Source of the DNA: Leptidea sinapis
Taxonomy: Eukaryota > Arthropoda > Insecta > Lepidoptera > Pieridae
Assembly (NCBI RefSeq): GCF_905404315.1
Contig: NC_066282.1
Span: 12,734,501 to 12,798,500, forward strand
Length of the DNA stretch: 64,000 nucleotides
Direction of reading: 5' to 3'
Part shown: piece by piece, positions 20,336 to 32,052 of the stretch
How the letters are laid out: the number at the start of each line of letters is the position of its first letter
Position numbering within the stretch: position 1 is the stretch's first letter
Position numbers and translations under genes: made by a program
Notes under the pieces: model-generated
The model's database searches: none
What the model saw: only the letters and a program-made list of their open reading frames with translations
What the model was told of the DNA's origin: nothing

Positions 20336-21829
20336 AAAAAGAATATAAAATATAGAATTTCTAGTTCAAAATAAAAACTGTGTAGGGAAGGAGAGTAATT
20401 CAATCATTGAAGGCAATTCGGCCTTTTGTATGTAAAGACCGCATCCGGGTTAAGGGAGCCGAGATTACCCTAACTCTTTACGAGGATTGTGTTGTTCAAT
20501 GTCTTCAAGCGAACACTTTCTATGCATATATTTTATACAGACATCTTCATCCGCAATATTTATTATAACTTTATCAATTGCATGCAAATATTTTATATTT
20601 TTTTGGGGTATTATTTATTAATCGCGGGCATCATTTATTATATTATACTATACAATGAAGCAGAAATACTATGCTCGCATCTAGCCTATATCTTTCTCGA
20701 CATTTTGTGAACATTCATGGAAAATTTGAAGTAACTTTTGTATGTAGCATTTTTATTATGTATATTCTATCTGTACGTACCTGATTTAAAAAATAAATAA
20801 TTGACTGATTGATAGAACGCCCCAGCACTAAAGAAATGAAGGAAGAATGTGTCTTTTATTATATCGTATGCCCAAGTTATTAGCGATTCAGTATATTTTT
20901 TTGGTATTTTTATGTTTGTATTTATTTTTGTGTTTGCCGGCGCTCTGCTTATATATTAAGTGTTCTTACATTTTTCTACATTAAGTGTTCTTTATGATGA
21001 AGTAATTAAATTCAATGAAAAGTTCTCCTTCAATTAAAAGCCTCCTTTGCACTGGTTGCCGGCTAGATTATGGGTACCACACAACGGTGCCTATTTCTGC
21101 TATGAAGCTGAAGTTTGACTGTAATGCTATTTGTATTTCATTGGTTCATGACGTATATTGTCAGAAAAATTTACTAACAATTAGCAGAAAATACAAGCTA
21201 AAAAGGAAATTTATAGATTAAATTTGTAAATACTTATGTTATTAATAATCAAAATATTAATAACATTATATAGTTATCGAATAGTGTATATTTTTAAATT
21301 AAAGAAAACTACTTACTAGATCTTGTTCAAACCAATTTTCGCTGGAAGTTTGCATGGTAACGTACATCATATATTTTTTTTAGTTTTATCGTTCCCTTAT
21401 TTTAGAATTTACAGGGAGGGGGAGACATTTTACCACTTTGAAACTGTCTCTCGCGCAAAGTATTCAAATATCATTTTTGAACACCTATCCATAGATACCA
21501 CACACGGTTTGATGAAAAAAAACTTTTGAGTTTCAGGTTTAAGTATGGGGAATCCCCATAATTTTTTTTTTTTTTTATATATATTTAAGTCTTAATGCGG
21601 TGTACAGAATACATCTACTTACCAAGTTTCAACAGTATAGTTCTTATAGTTTCGGAAAAAAATTGACTGTGACATACGGATGGACAGACAGACAGATATG
21701 ACGAATCTATAAGGGTTGCGTTTTTGTTTTCGCTACGGAACCCTAAAAAGTGTGCTTAGCATGTTATATTCATCCCTGTCTTCCAGAGGGGTGGGCAAAT
21801 TAGAAACTGGAAAAATATTGGCATACAAC
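20336..21829 (+). repeat. Tandem duplication, unit 1 (about 1.5 kb)
   Basis: Nearly identical to 21847-23333. The unit contains a conserved AGGGAAGGAGAGTAATTCAA start, a fragment of SINE-like repeat A (about 21041-21110), and then a widespread lepidopteran repeat ending CGCTACGGAACCCTA (about 21300-21750). The short open frames inside have no recognisable protein features. Confidence 0.85.
21300..21750 (+). repeat. Widespread lepidopteran repeat ending ACGGAACCCT (in unit 1)
   Basis: ACTAGATCTTGTTCAAACCA, CATGGTAACGTACATCATAT, CTGTCTCTCGCGCAAAGTAT, GGACAGACAGACAGATATGA and CGCTACGGAACCCTA are a block I recognise as a common dispersed lepidopteran repeat. The second copy is at 22825-23255. 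Confidence 0.6.
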
Positions 21830-21846
21830 TTTCTACAAGCTTGTTT

Positions 21847-23333
21847 AAAAAGAATATGAAAATATAGAATTTCTAGTTCAAAATAAAAACTGTGTAGGGA
21901 AGGAGAGTAATTCAATCATTGAAGGCAATTCGGCCTTTTGTATGTAAAGACCGCATCCGGGTTAAGGGAGCCGAGATTACCCTAACTCTTTACGAGGATT
22001 GTGTTGTTCAATGTCTTCAAGCGAACACTTTCTATGCATATATTTTATCCAGACATCTTCATCCGCGATATTTATTATAACTTTATCATTTGCATGCAAA
22101 TATTTTATATTTTTTTGGGGTATTATTTATAAATCGCGGGCATCATTTATTACTATATTATACTATACAATGAAGCAGAAATACTATGCCCGCATCTAGC
22201 CTATATCTTTCTCGACATTTTGTGAACATTCATGGAAAATTTGAAGTAACTTTTGTATGTAGCATTTTTATTATGTATATTCTATCTGTACGTACCTGAT
22301 TTAAAAAATAAATAATTGACTGATTGATTGAACGCCCCAGCACTAAAGAAATGAAGGAAGAATGTGTCTTTTATTATATCGTATGCCCAAGTTATTAGCG
22401 ATTCAGTATATTTTTTTGGTATTTTTATGTTTGTATTTATTTTTGTGTTTGCCGGCGCTCTGCTTATATATTAAGTGTTCTTACATTTTTCTACATTAAG
22501 TGTTCTTTATGATGAAGTAATTAAATTCAATGAAAAGTTCTCCTTCAATTAAAAGCCTCCTTTGCACTGGTTGCCGGCTAGATTATGGGTACCACACAAC
22601 GGTGCCTATTTCTGCTATGAAGCTGAAGTTTGACTGTAATGCTATTTGTATTTCATTGGTTCATGACGTATATTGTCAGAAAAATTTACTAACAATTAGC
22701 AGAAAATACAAGCTAAAAAGGAAATTTATAGATTAAATTTGTAAATACTTATGTTATTAATAATCAAAATATTAATAACATTATATAGTTATCGAATTAT
22801 AATAATAGTGTATATTTTTAAATTAAAGAAAACTACTTACTAGATCTTGTTCAAACCAATTTTCGCTGGAAGTTTGCATGGTAACGTACATCATATATTT
22901 TTTTTAGTTTTATCGTTCCCTTATTTTAGAATTTACCACTTTGAAACTGTCTCTCGCGCAAAGTATTCAAATATCATTTTTGAACACCTATCCATAGATA
23001 CCACACACGGTTTGATGAAAAAAAACTTTTGAGTTTCAGGTTTAAGTATGGGGAATCCCCATAATTTATTGTTTTTTTTTATATATATTTAAGTCTTAAT
23101 GCGGTGTACAGAATACATCTACTTACCAAGTTTCAACAGTATAGTTCTTATAGTTTCGGAAAAAAATTGACTGTGACATACGGACGGACAGACAGACAGA
23201 TATGACGAATCTATAAGGGTTGCGTTTTTGTTTTCGCTACGGAACCCTAAAAAGTGTGCTTAGCATGTTATATTCATCCCTGTCTTCCAGAGGGGTGGGC
23301 AAATTAGAAACTGGAAAAATATTGGCATACAAG
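21847..23333 (+). repeat. Tandem duplication, unit 2 (about 1.5 kb)
   Basis: Copy of unit 1 with an offset of 1504-1524 bases along its length. It differs by scattered substitutions, a 9-base insertion near 22798 and a loss of about 20 bases near 22937 relative to unit 1. Both copies end at AAATATTGGCATACAA. Confidence 0.85.
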
Positions 23334-23812
23334 TTTCTCTGACTCCTTCTACATACTTCCATACATAAACATATTCTTACAATCTCTGTCACTTTTGGTA
23401 TTCTCCACTGTATCCACTCTTTAGTACATCCCGGATCATCAACATACATTTGACTATTCATACAAGCAACTCAACAATTATAATTGTTGTTAAATTTTCT
23501 ACAAAGCACTCGAGTAACTTAGTTGTTTTAAAAACTGAAAATACTCCTCACGTAAATTAATTATCACTGTAAGCTCTCATTTTTACCGTATCTATTGTAA
23601 CGTCATTCTTTTTCTGCAACATAACATATATACAACGGGCCAAGGTCAGTCACATGGTCAGGATCTTCGTGGTTGTCCATTGTTGTGGGCGTTGATCACG
23701 ACAGCAACTAAAACACAGTCTTACAAACACACAGTGTCATTATTAGTAACAAACGTTACAATCGTAATGGTAGCTACACTTCATAAAGCCGTATGATGAT
23801 GTAATAAGACCG
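23334..23812. other. Non-coding, nothing recognised
   Basis: AT-rich spacer after the duplication. Confidence 0.35.
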
Positions 23813-24260
23813 CGGTGTTCCCGGCATGAAAAGGCATAAAAAGGCATTTATTTTCTCAAATTTGATTCCTTCAGAATTCTTTTTGATGTCATTTCTAATA
23901 ATACTACTACCGCTTCGGAAACAAATGGCGCTCTGAGAGAGAAAAAGCGGCGCAAGAAACTCTTCCAGCATTCTTTTTTTGCGCTCTTCTTAACAAAAAT
24001 ATACAATATTGTACTGCGATTGCAATAAAATAATCATAATCTAGTCCCAGGCTGTCCGATCACTTAGATATTCAGCTGTGGAGTGGAAGCTGTGCAGCAT
24101 ATACGTGCGACACGACCGCCTCGCTCGATAGTTCGTCCCTGACTGCCTGCTCGGCGTTCGCCCGGTGCCCGATCTCGACCGCACTCGCACTGCACGCTGT
24201 TTACACTCGAACCAAGACGAGTGCCAAAACTTCTTGATATTTTCTTGTGGCGCGACGTTA
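23813..24260. repeat. Dispersed lepidopteran repeat with GC-rich block
   Basis: CTTCGGAAACAAATGGCGCT, GAGAGAGAAAAAGCGGCGCA and AGAAACTCTTCCAGCATTCT form a block I recognise from lepidopteran genomes. It continues into a GC-rich stretch at 24050-24210 (CGACACGACCGCCTCGCTCG, CGGTGCCCGATCTCGACCGC). Open frames on the minus strand over the GC-rich part look arginine-rich and are not supported as a gene. Type of element unknown. Confidence 0.4.
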
Positions 24261-24374
24261 TTATATAATATATATACATAAATGAACAAGATAACATTTT
24301 GATAGTAATAAGAATAAAATTATCAGAGAGTTAGTAATATTAATAAAAAATTATCTATTACAAATAGTCTAAAT

Positions 24375-24670
24375 ATTTGGAGTTTTATTGAGTGTTAATT
24401 CCGCCAATATTCGTCTTCAAACAATTGGACACGTGTTTCGCCTCTACTTTTCTTCTCTACTTCTTGACTCGCTAAACTCTAGCACAACACTGATAAGAAA
24501 TAATAAAACACAAAAATAACATGTTTACATTGTTGAATGAACAAACAATTTTTTTTTTATAAAGTCTCGTGTCAGAGTTAAGCGAGTCAATATCTCCTGA
24601 GGATGCCTCGTGTAGAGGCGAAACACGTGTCGAATTGCTTGAATTAACACTCAAGAAAACTCGAAACATT
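24375..24670. repeat. Fold-back inverted repeat, about 300 bp
   Basis: Two arms pair over most of their length. 24422-24447 pairs with 24612-24637 with one mismatch in 26 (core GACACGTGTTTCGCCTCTAC). 24464-24486 pairs with 24570-24592 (TTGACTCGC / GCGAGTCAA core), and 24379-24400 with about 24640-24665 (GTGTTAATTC / GAATTAACAC). The right arm contains TCCTGAGGATGCCTCGTGTA. Confidence 0.65.
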
Positions 24671-24689
24671 TGGATATTTATGGATTTCC

Positions 24690-26360
24690 GCAAAATACCT
24701 CCTACTTCAATCAATTTTATTACAAATAGTTCCAATCAAACATTAAAGATTGATCCGTTAACGTTATTAAAAACCCCCTCAAGAATTTAATAAGAACTGA
24801 AAAGAGCGGAGCAAGACTGTTCACAAGAAGCTAATGAACAGCTATTGAAAGCATCTCGACCTCATCAAAGACGTAATTAGCTGGAAAACAAACGGTACAA
24901 CCGCTGAGCAAATACTTGAGATCCCTTCATATTGTCGGAACAACAGTAATTCTTCAGGTCATTCGTTTTCTTTTTAATTAATTTTGACAAATTACCTTAC
25001 CTTCTCAGTTACTTTTTCACTTTCATTTAATTAAATACTGAAGTGACATCCAACAAGCGTGTCCGAGTTAAGTGTATTTAAAAGAATCTTGTTTCTGTTT
25101 ATTATTCTCTACTTTTCTTAGCAACTATTCGTTAATTTAAATTAAATTTGACTGAAGAGTCACTGTTTCCAGACACCTTAATGCGTTAGTGTTAGTCAAA
25201 GCGATCATCATTGCTTTGTAAATCGCTTAGAAGCAGTTAAATAACTTCGTTTTAAGTTGAAGATCTTACTGAATCAACTCTTATTAATTTTTTAATTCTT
25301 TTGTAAGGGATACGTTCGACGATTATGAGTTTATTGAGGCGTCCTGTTTAAAACTTGTTTGTATTTTCAATGAAAACCAATGTGAAGAAAATTCTGTTTC
25401 CTTCAAAGCACTCGAACCAAAATCTTTTCCTATAAAATTTGTCACAACTACATTGCGTTACATTATCCTTATTCCCACTCAACAATTTGATTTATTATTC
25501 TATTATAACATTTGCAAAGCAAACATATTTACTTTCATTGCTTATATTGCTCATATCTCCCCAGCATCCGTTTTTCTAACCCCAACATAAACACAACCAA
25601 ACGCAATTTCCATGTTCAACTCAATAGCTTAGAATAATAAGTGATATAAGTAATATTTTAAAGCAATACACAAAAGAGCTCTATACATATATATATTATC
25701 ATTACCATAGGTTCTCGTGAAGGATTTTTTTTTAATTGGTAATTATTTAACTTAATTCTTTTGAAGTTGAAGCAGAGATTGTCTTATGCTGACGTCATGC
25801 ATACAACGTGTTACTACAAAGACACCAGGAGAACATAAATAGTGTAGCGGTGATAGTAATGTCTTTCAACATGTACCAGGAATTCATATTATGTAGTTTA
25901 GAGGTTCATGCACAATGCAGGTTTCTCTTTTGACATGGGTACTTTGTGCGCACGCATTTTTTTTTTTCAAATATATACTTTTCAATGAGTTTGGAACTAT
26001 CTTTAGAAAAAAATATTCCATTGAAAAAAAGAGGTAGAGGTTTGTTTGTTTGTATGTAGGATACTGGAAATATCTGTTCAGAACGGAAATTATTCATATT
26101 AAATATGTCTATATTTTATTTAAACTGTATTCGAATACGCAGCGTAATGTTAATATATTTAATATTTAATTATTGTGGAAATGGTTGCCTGTGATAATAA
26201 AATACTTAAAAGTATTCGAGGAAGTAAAATTAGAAATATTTGCCAAAAAAAACTGGCAGTCACCATTAAATTCTTAGAACTTTAAAATAACTTCATTAAT
26301 TCTAATCCTAGCAATGGCTTTGCGAGTTATTTGAAGTTAAGCTCGCAAGTTGATAATATG
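24690..26360. other. Non-coding, nothing recognised
   Basis: 1.7 kb of AT-rich DNA. I see no exon-like frame or repeat shared with the rest of the window. Confidence 0.35.
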
Positions 26361-26462
26361 GATTTTTTTTATGGATAAGGAGGACAAATGAGTGTGCGGT
26401 TCAAATGGAATTAAGTGATCAATACCACCCAAATTCTCATGCAACACCAGAGGAATTAACAA
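26361..26462 (-). mobile_element. CR1-like LINE 3' UTR relic
   Basis: A reverse tail TTTTTTTTATGGATAAGGAG, then GACAAATGAGTGTGCGGTTC, AAGTGATCAATACCACCCAA and CATGCAACACCAGAGGAATT, aligns by eye with the CR1-like 3' end. Confidence 0.6.
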
Positions 26463-27277
26463 AACAAAACTGTAAAATATATAATATAGTAAATCTTAGC
26501 CAATCATATCGTTAGAGTGAGGCGAAAAAAAAGAATACCTTACTTACAAACATTCCACCTACAGCTCTTTTGTTTTTTAATACAAAAGAAACGGCTCGTT
26601 TGATTAAAATGCAACGTCAAAAAAATTTAATAAGCATATTTATCCAGAAATTCCTGCAAAGTATCAGACACGAGTACATTCATTCGGTTAATATTTTCAT
26701 CCGAATCCCGGTTCGTTACTTGAAAGTTAAGCTCTATGCAGTTCTAAGATGTGGGAGAATGGTTTCATGTTTGTATAGAATTTTGGCGCCTCTCCAAAAG
26801 TATGATAGCTTAGATCATTTATTTCTAACGTTAAACTTCGGCCTTTCTATTGAACTATACGGCTAACGGAATCATATATTACCGTTTACTCGAACGTATA
26901 CAGCACAGTTTATATGCAATGACTAACACGCTGAGAGCGTTTTGGCTACTTTCATAACTCGAATGAATTTTCATTCTTGTAGTAGGGGATGGTAAGGGGC
27001 AATCTCGTAGCAGTTTTATATGATTTTCTTTCACGAAACATTAAGTTTTCCTCTATGCATACAAAAATACAAAGTTTTGTGGAAATTTCTTATTTTCCAC
27101 AAAATATACGTATTTGTAGATTTGTTATTTAGATAAATGTATTAAGCAATATGAAGGTGTTGTTAATAATAATTATATATTTATTTGCAATAAAAATAGT
27201 AAACAATGGTATTAAAATACTATAATAATGAGCTTATATGTTTTGATAGCACTATTTTTATCAAACTTGTATCGTGC
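26463..27277. other. Non-coding, nothing recognised
   Basis: AT-rich. The 98-codon open frame at 26570-26866 has no recognisable domain or neighbours and is treated as chance. Confidence 0.3.
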
Positions 27278-27460
27278 CGAAAAACCCAAAAATTCTGAGC
27301 GGCACTAAAATTGCGCTCGTCACCTTGAGACGTAAGATGTAACTTCACTAGCTACGGCGCCCTTCAGACCGAAACAAAGTAATGTTTACACATTACTGCT
27401 TCACGGCAGAAATACGCGCCAGTATCTAGCCGGCATCCTGTGCAAAGGGGCCTCCCACTG
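27278..27460 (-). repeat. SINE-like repeat A, tail end missing
   Basis: From AAAAACCCAAAAATTCTGAG to GGGCCTCCCACTG. The A-tail third is absent, and a short deletion removes part of the middle. Confidence 0.75.
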
Positions 27461-27819
27461 CGCACTTAATACAATTAATATCATAATTTCTTATCCATGA
27501 ATTCCTTAACACTATAAAAATTATAAGCACTTAGCGAATTATGTAGCTTATCCTTAAATAATCTAGAATTTAAATTTATTAACGCTACTCGGTAACTACT
27601 AATAAATAAGAACACAATGATATACACATCTCTTATTATTAATTTTGTTTTTTTTTTTAAAGTTCCAAACAAATACATAAAAAACAAATTCACTGTTATC
27701 AAATTACTGTGTTAATTGTCTGTCAACATGACGTGGGCATAAGCGTTATGTCGCTTGTAACGCAACCGATAAAGCCATAGCTGTATTATTATACAATATG
27801 TTATGTTTTTACGCGCTAA
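27461..27819. other. Non-coding, nothing recognised
   Basis: AT-rich spacer without a supported feature. Confidence 0.3.
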
Positions 27820-28092
27820 TCTCTGGTACTACTGGTCCGATTTGAATGATTCTTTCAGTGTTGGGTAGTCCATTTATCGAGGAAGGCTATAGGCTATTTT
27901 TTTTAAATTAGGGATCCGTAATAAAATTGCTATTTTGTAACACAAGGTGTAAAATCGAAAACCTATTTTTGCGTGCGCTGCAATAGAACAAAATGATGTA
28001 CAGGCTATAATATAGGCAATATTTTATTACTTATAAAACTATCGCGTGAATTATACTTTATATGGCAAAACCACGTTTGCCGGGTCAGCTAG
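27820..28092 (+). mobile_element. Helitron-like end, CTAG|T
   Basis: Contains TACTGGTCCGATTTGAATGA near 27830 and ends ACCACGTTTGCCGGGTCAGC then TAG, T. The terminal bases match the element ending at 19015. The 5' border is uncertain. Confidence 0.4.
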
Positions 28093-28695
28093 TCGTTCAT
28101 AAAATTTTGTTTTTCAAATTTTATTTTGTATTAATCCTAGAAGTGAGGGTTATCACTTTAAAAACATAACATATTGTTAAGATATACAAGAGCGATTTAC
28201 CAGTGGGAGGCTCCTTTGCACCGGATGCCGGCTAGATTATGGGCACCACAACGGCGCCTATTTCTGCCGTGAAGCAGTAATGTGTAAGCATTACTGTGTT
28301 TCGGTCTGAAGGGCGCCGTAGCTAGTGAAATTACTGGGATGACAAATGAGACTTAACATCTTAGTCTCAAGGTGACGAGCGCAATTGTGGTGCCGCTCAG
28401 AATTTTTGAGTTTTTCAAGAATCCTGAGCAGTGCGTATCAATTACCATCAGCTGAACGTCCTGCTCGTCTCGTCCCTTATTATCATCAAAAAAAAATGGG
28501 GTTGAGCAGGTTATCAACTGTAAAGTAGATCCTGTAGATGAAGCCACAACCTGACAGTTGAACAAAGCAATCAGAATTTTATAACGAGGCGGTACTCGAA
28601 CTGTTAGCTCAGTTGGTGGGAGCACCGGCACGGAACGCTGGAGGTCGTGGTTTCGAATCCCGCATCGTTCATATAATTTTGTTTTTCAAATTTTA
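28093..28695 (+). repeat. tRNA-derived repeat B, interrupted by a SINE-like A copy
   Basis: The tail of one B unit (TTTTGTTTTTCAAATTTTAT, ATCCTAGAAGTGAGGGTTAT) is followed by the start of another (ACAAGAGCGA) at about 28185-28195. That second unit is broken by repeat A and resumes at about 28498 (GGGGTTGAGCAGGTTATCAA). The tRNA-like part at 28600-28672 has an A box in TTAGCTCAGTTGG and a B box in GGTTTCGAATCCC. Other copies are at 30903-31206 and 62681-62978. Confidence 0.65.
28200..28497 (+). repeat. SINE-like repeat A, full length
   Basis: From CCAGTGGGAGGCTCCTTTGC to CCCTTATTATCATC plus a run of A. Good reference copy. It lies inside a repeat B unit, so it inserted later. Confidence 0.85.
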
Positions 28696-28982
28696 TTTGT
28701 GTGTATTATTATAGTCACAAAGCCTCTACGAAAGTTCGTTCAAAGCTGCAGTAAGTTTTGATTGTAACATATTTTAAAACATATATTTAATTGAGTTTAA
28801 AATTTGAGGTGAGATGCGATTGGAGAAGAGCGAGCATTATTTTAATATTATAATTACGGTGGGATATTTCATTAATCCTATAGTTACAAAAATTAGGTTA
28901 CATTACGACCTATGCTTTTATAAATGTTTATGTTATTGTTATATAAAATATAAATGTTATATATAACGAAATTCAAAGAAGC

Positions 28983-29240
28983 AAAATCAATATGCAGAAT
29001 ACTAAAATGGCGATAGATAGGACATATGTTAAGAGAAAAACAAGAAAAATGGACAAAATAATAACCGAATGGTATCCAAGAGATGGTAGTAGAAGAAAAG
29101 GGCGACAATCTAAACGCTGGGAAGATGAAGTAAAAAGAGTAACTGGGCCTAAATGGATCCAAATAGCGAAAGACAGAGAGGCGTGGAAATCTTTGGAGGA
29201 GCCTTTGTCGAAAGACAAGCTGTTTAACATATAGTTTAGA
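28983..29240 (+). pseudogene. RTE-type LINE C-terminal fragment
   Basis: An open frame of 80 codons from the ATG at 28992 carries GRQSKRWEDEVKRVTGPKW, then IQIAKDREAWKSLEEP. This fits the W-x-D-E / G-x-W / A-x-DR-x-W-x-x-LEE end of RTE-like proteins. It is a different subfamily from the (GAT)n copies: the frame is clean but lacks everything upstream. Probably a 5'-truncated insertion. Confidence 0.55.
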
Positions 29241-29792
29241 TTTAAGTTTATAGTTAGTAAAATATCATTTATAATATTTGTGAACAGCAATAAAGGCTAA
29301 TTTAATTTTATTTTTATTTAATGTTATTGTTTTAACTAAATGTTTCAAGACAACTGCAGATATTGAATGACTTTTATAACTGCAATAAATTTTAATGAAA
29401 TTGAAAATTATTGAACATTAAACTAACTAAAGAACTCTCCGTCAGGAATATCTTTTATTTTATTCGCGTCAATATTAATATGCGGTCAAAAAGTCGCGAT
29501 TAACAACACTTAGCTTCAACGGTACATATTTTATTACTGCATATTAGCATGTACTTTAACGATATTATGTCCAAATTATGTTAAATAAGAAGAAAGACAC
29601 AATTACCATTATATTCTTCTGATTTTATGGAAAAATTACCATATTTATTACTCTTTAGGAACTTTTTCGAATATGTGTGGCTCGTAATTTAGATATTTCA
29701 TTTAGGCTCAATCCTTTGGCGGTGACTGGTTACTTAGATTTCTTTTCACAAAATCAATTAATATCTTCACCATTAGTAGATTTCATCTGATG
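29241..29792. other. Non-coding, nothing recognised
   Basis: AT-rich spacer. Confidence 0.3.
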
Positions 29793-30012
29793 GGATGGGA
29801 TGGGACATCACTTATTGAAAGTCAAAAACTACCACCCATTCCTAAACGCATGCCTCAGGCCTGAGAAGAATGGGCGCAACAAACTCAGCGGGCTTTATTT
29901 TCATCACAAAAAATATCTTTACAACGTAATTTTGTACAATTAAACTTATAATTTAATAGCCTGAAGGCGGTCGCTTCATTCCCAATCTGTGGTATCATTA
30001 AGAAAGTCATAT
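29793..30012 (+). repeat. Dispersed repeat C
   Basis: CACTTATTGAAAGTCAAAAA, CTACCACCCATTC, CCTGAGAAGAATGGGCGCAA, AGCGGGCTTT and CCCAATCTGTGGTATCATTA recur at 36993-37330, 46085-46330 and 53668-54010, always in plus orientation. No coding. Class unknown. Confidence 0.7.
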
Positions 30013-30164
30013 ACATCACCCCACAACAGACTTACTAACTCGACTCAGCCGAGTAGTAGGCATTATAAGTTCATGTCTGTTCCTGGTGTTAACATTGTGG
30101 TTATGACGATTTCTAGCAAATTCACTCAAGTGCCTATGTACATATATAACATTCTTTTATTCTT
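30013..30164. other. Non-coding, nothing recognised
   Basis: Short spacer, no feature. Confidence 0.3.
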
Positions 30165-30255
30165 ATGAAAATAAGGGACGAGACGAGCAGGACGTTCAGC
30201 TGATGGTAACTGATACACCATGCCTATTACAATGTAGTGCCACTGAGGATTCTTA
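30165..30255 (-). repeat. SINE-like repeat A, tail end only
   Basis: TTCTTATGAAAATAAGGGAC, GAGCAGGACGTTCAGCTGAT and AGTGCCACTGAGGATTCTT, then the copy breaks off. Confidence 0.7.
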
Positions 30256-30902
30256 CATACATAACATTATCAGTAATATATTAAGAATCAACAGTCAAGA
30301 TGTAAATTTCTTTAAATTATGCTCTCAATAATAGCGCGAATAGCCCTCTTCTGCAGCACAAATATTGTATTCATATCGGCAGCGTTGCCCCATACCAATA
30401 TACCATAGAACAACTTTCCCGCATATTCTCACTCAGTACTCGGATCGTATCTCTCATGTTACGTATATCCTTTCCATTAAGGTAGCCACTTGCCCTCTCT
30501 AATATAAAAATAATAATTTAAACTTACAAGACCTTATTAATAATCACCTACAAATTCAATCCTCATGCAATAAAACATTGCGAGTAGCCAACGACTCCGG
30601 AAGCAAACAGTTGGTCATTGCAATTCCTACCTCACACATGACTGAGCAATTTTAAAACTTATTCAGTTCCAATAAGGACAGGCAAGCTACTAACACGTGT
30701 TTGCAGAAGTTTTCAGTTACCCGTGGCGGATGTCGGCGACAGTTACCTTATTTGGAATCGGTCCAGACTCACGGACAAACTTTTATGTTATTTCAATGTG
30801 GTTAAACTGAAAGAATTGTATTGTAATGGACCACTTGCTGAACGGTAAATAAACCGATTGTGATGATAATCTGTTGTCTGCACTTAATACTTTTTAATTT
30901 AA
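30256..30902. other. Non-coding, nothing recognised
   Basis: AT-rich with a GC-richer patch at 30720-30780 that has no identity I can give. Confidence 0.3.
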
Positions 30903-31206
30903 ACAATATGTTATGTTTTTAAAGTGATAACCCTCACTTCTAGGATTAATACACAAATAAAATTTGAATAACAAAATTTTGATGAAGGATGCAGGATTCG
31001 AACCCACAACCTCCGGCGTTCCGTGCCGTGCTCTAACCAACTGAACTAACCGTTCGAGTACCGCCCCGTTATAAAATTCTGTTTGCTTTGTTCAACTCTC
31101 AGGTTGAGGCTTCATCTACAGGATCTACTTTTACAGTTGATAACCTGCTCAATCCCAATATTTGCATATTAGGAAATTGGCTTGAGATGTCGCTCTTGTA
31201 AATCTA
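30903..31206 (-). repeat. tRNA-derived repeat B, full unit
   Basis: The minus strand starts near ACAAGAGCGACATCTCAAGC and ends TATCACTTTAAAAACATAAC. The tRNA-like section (complement of about 30983-31062) carries TTAGTTCAGTTGGTTAGAGC (A box) and GTGGGTTCGAATCC (B box). It folds as a cloverleaf with a CCGGC-type anticodon stem weakened in this copy. It lies in the middle of the unit rather than at its 5' end. Confidence 0.7.
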
Positions 31207-31756
31207 ACTTTTTAATTTAATATATTATACTATTGAAATTATAAGGTCTGTTCTGTTTGAATAAATCTATTCTATCATCATTTTCTATTTAACAAACAAA
31301 CTCTAATTTATGAATCGCCCCATTTTTAACTTTTATTATATTGTCTCAAACTTTTTCGTCTGTGTGTTGCATGTCGCGTGACGGTCGGGCGGTGCCTATA
31401 GTTCGCAGCAGCTGACCGTGTAGTGTTACTCATTTGTGCCAGTGCTCCACGCTATTAGATTGATAATGCAATTTTTACCCTTAATGGAATGTTATTCCAA
31501 AAATTTTTAGTTAAATGCCTATAATGTGAAAAAACGTTTAAATTTTACCATGGTTTCATAAAACCACACAATCCTTTTTCTTATTTCACTAAGATTTGAA
31601 ACTTAAAAGCTATAAAAAGCCTGTATTGTTGGTGTATCATGGCATCACTTCACCTACTGCGAAGGCTGCTGGAATCATTCTAACAATATGCTTTTAATGT
31701 TTTAATTTTGTTTATTTATACAATATATATGTAAATATAATATAATTTTACCCATT
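31207..31756. other. Non-coding, nothing recognised
   Basis: Contains a GC-richer patch at 31365-31450 (CGTGACGGTCGGGCGGTGCC) without a recognisable identity. Confidence 0.3.
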
Positions 31757-32052
31757 AGAGGGTCCATTGCACAGGATGCCGGCTAGATTATTGGTACCAC
31801 GACGGGGCTTATTTCTGCCGTGAACCAGTAATGTGTTTCGGTTAGAAGGGTGCCGTAGCTAGTGAAATTACTTGGCAAATGAGACTTAACATCTTATGTC
31901 TCAAGGTGACGAGCGCAATTGTAGTGCCGATCAGAGTGTTTGGGTTTTTTAAGAAAATTTTCCTGAATGGCAGTGCATTGTAATGGGCAGGGCGTATCAA
32001 TTACCATCACCTGAACGTCTTTCTCGTCACGTCCCTTATTAGCATAAAAAAA
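31757..32052 (+). repeat. SINE-like repeat A, full length, diverged
   Basis: From AGAGGGTCCATTGCACAGGA to CTTATTAGCATAAAAAAA. Contains all family blocks with more substitutions than the 28200 copy. Confidence 0.78.

Noticed and set aside
21015..22736. Identical 68-codon frames in the two tandem units, suggesting a duplicated small gene
   Set aside because: The frame includes a fragment of SINE-like repeat A and the identity is explained by the duplication.
28600..28672. Possible functional tRNA gene
   Set aside because: The cloverleaf is good, but the same tRNA-like unit occurs in several repeat B copies, position 33 is C instead of the universal U, and this copy has changes in the D loop and anticodon stem.
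30720..30780. GC-richer patch resembling an exon
   Set aside because: No open frame with flanking splice signals and no similarity to known proteins.
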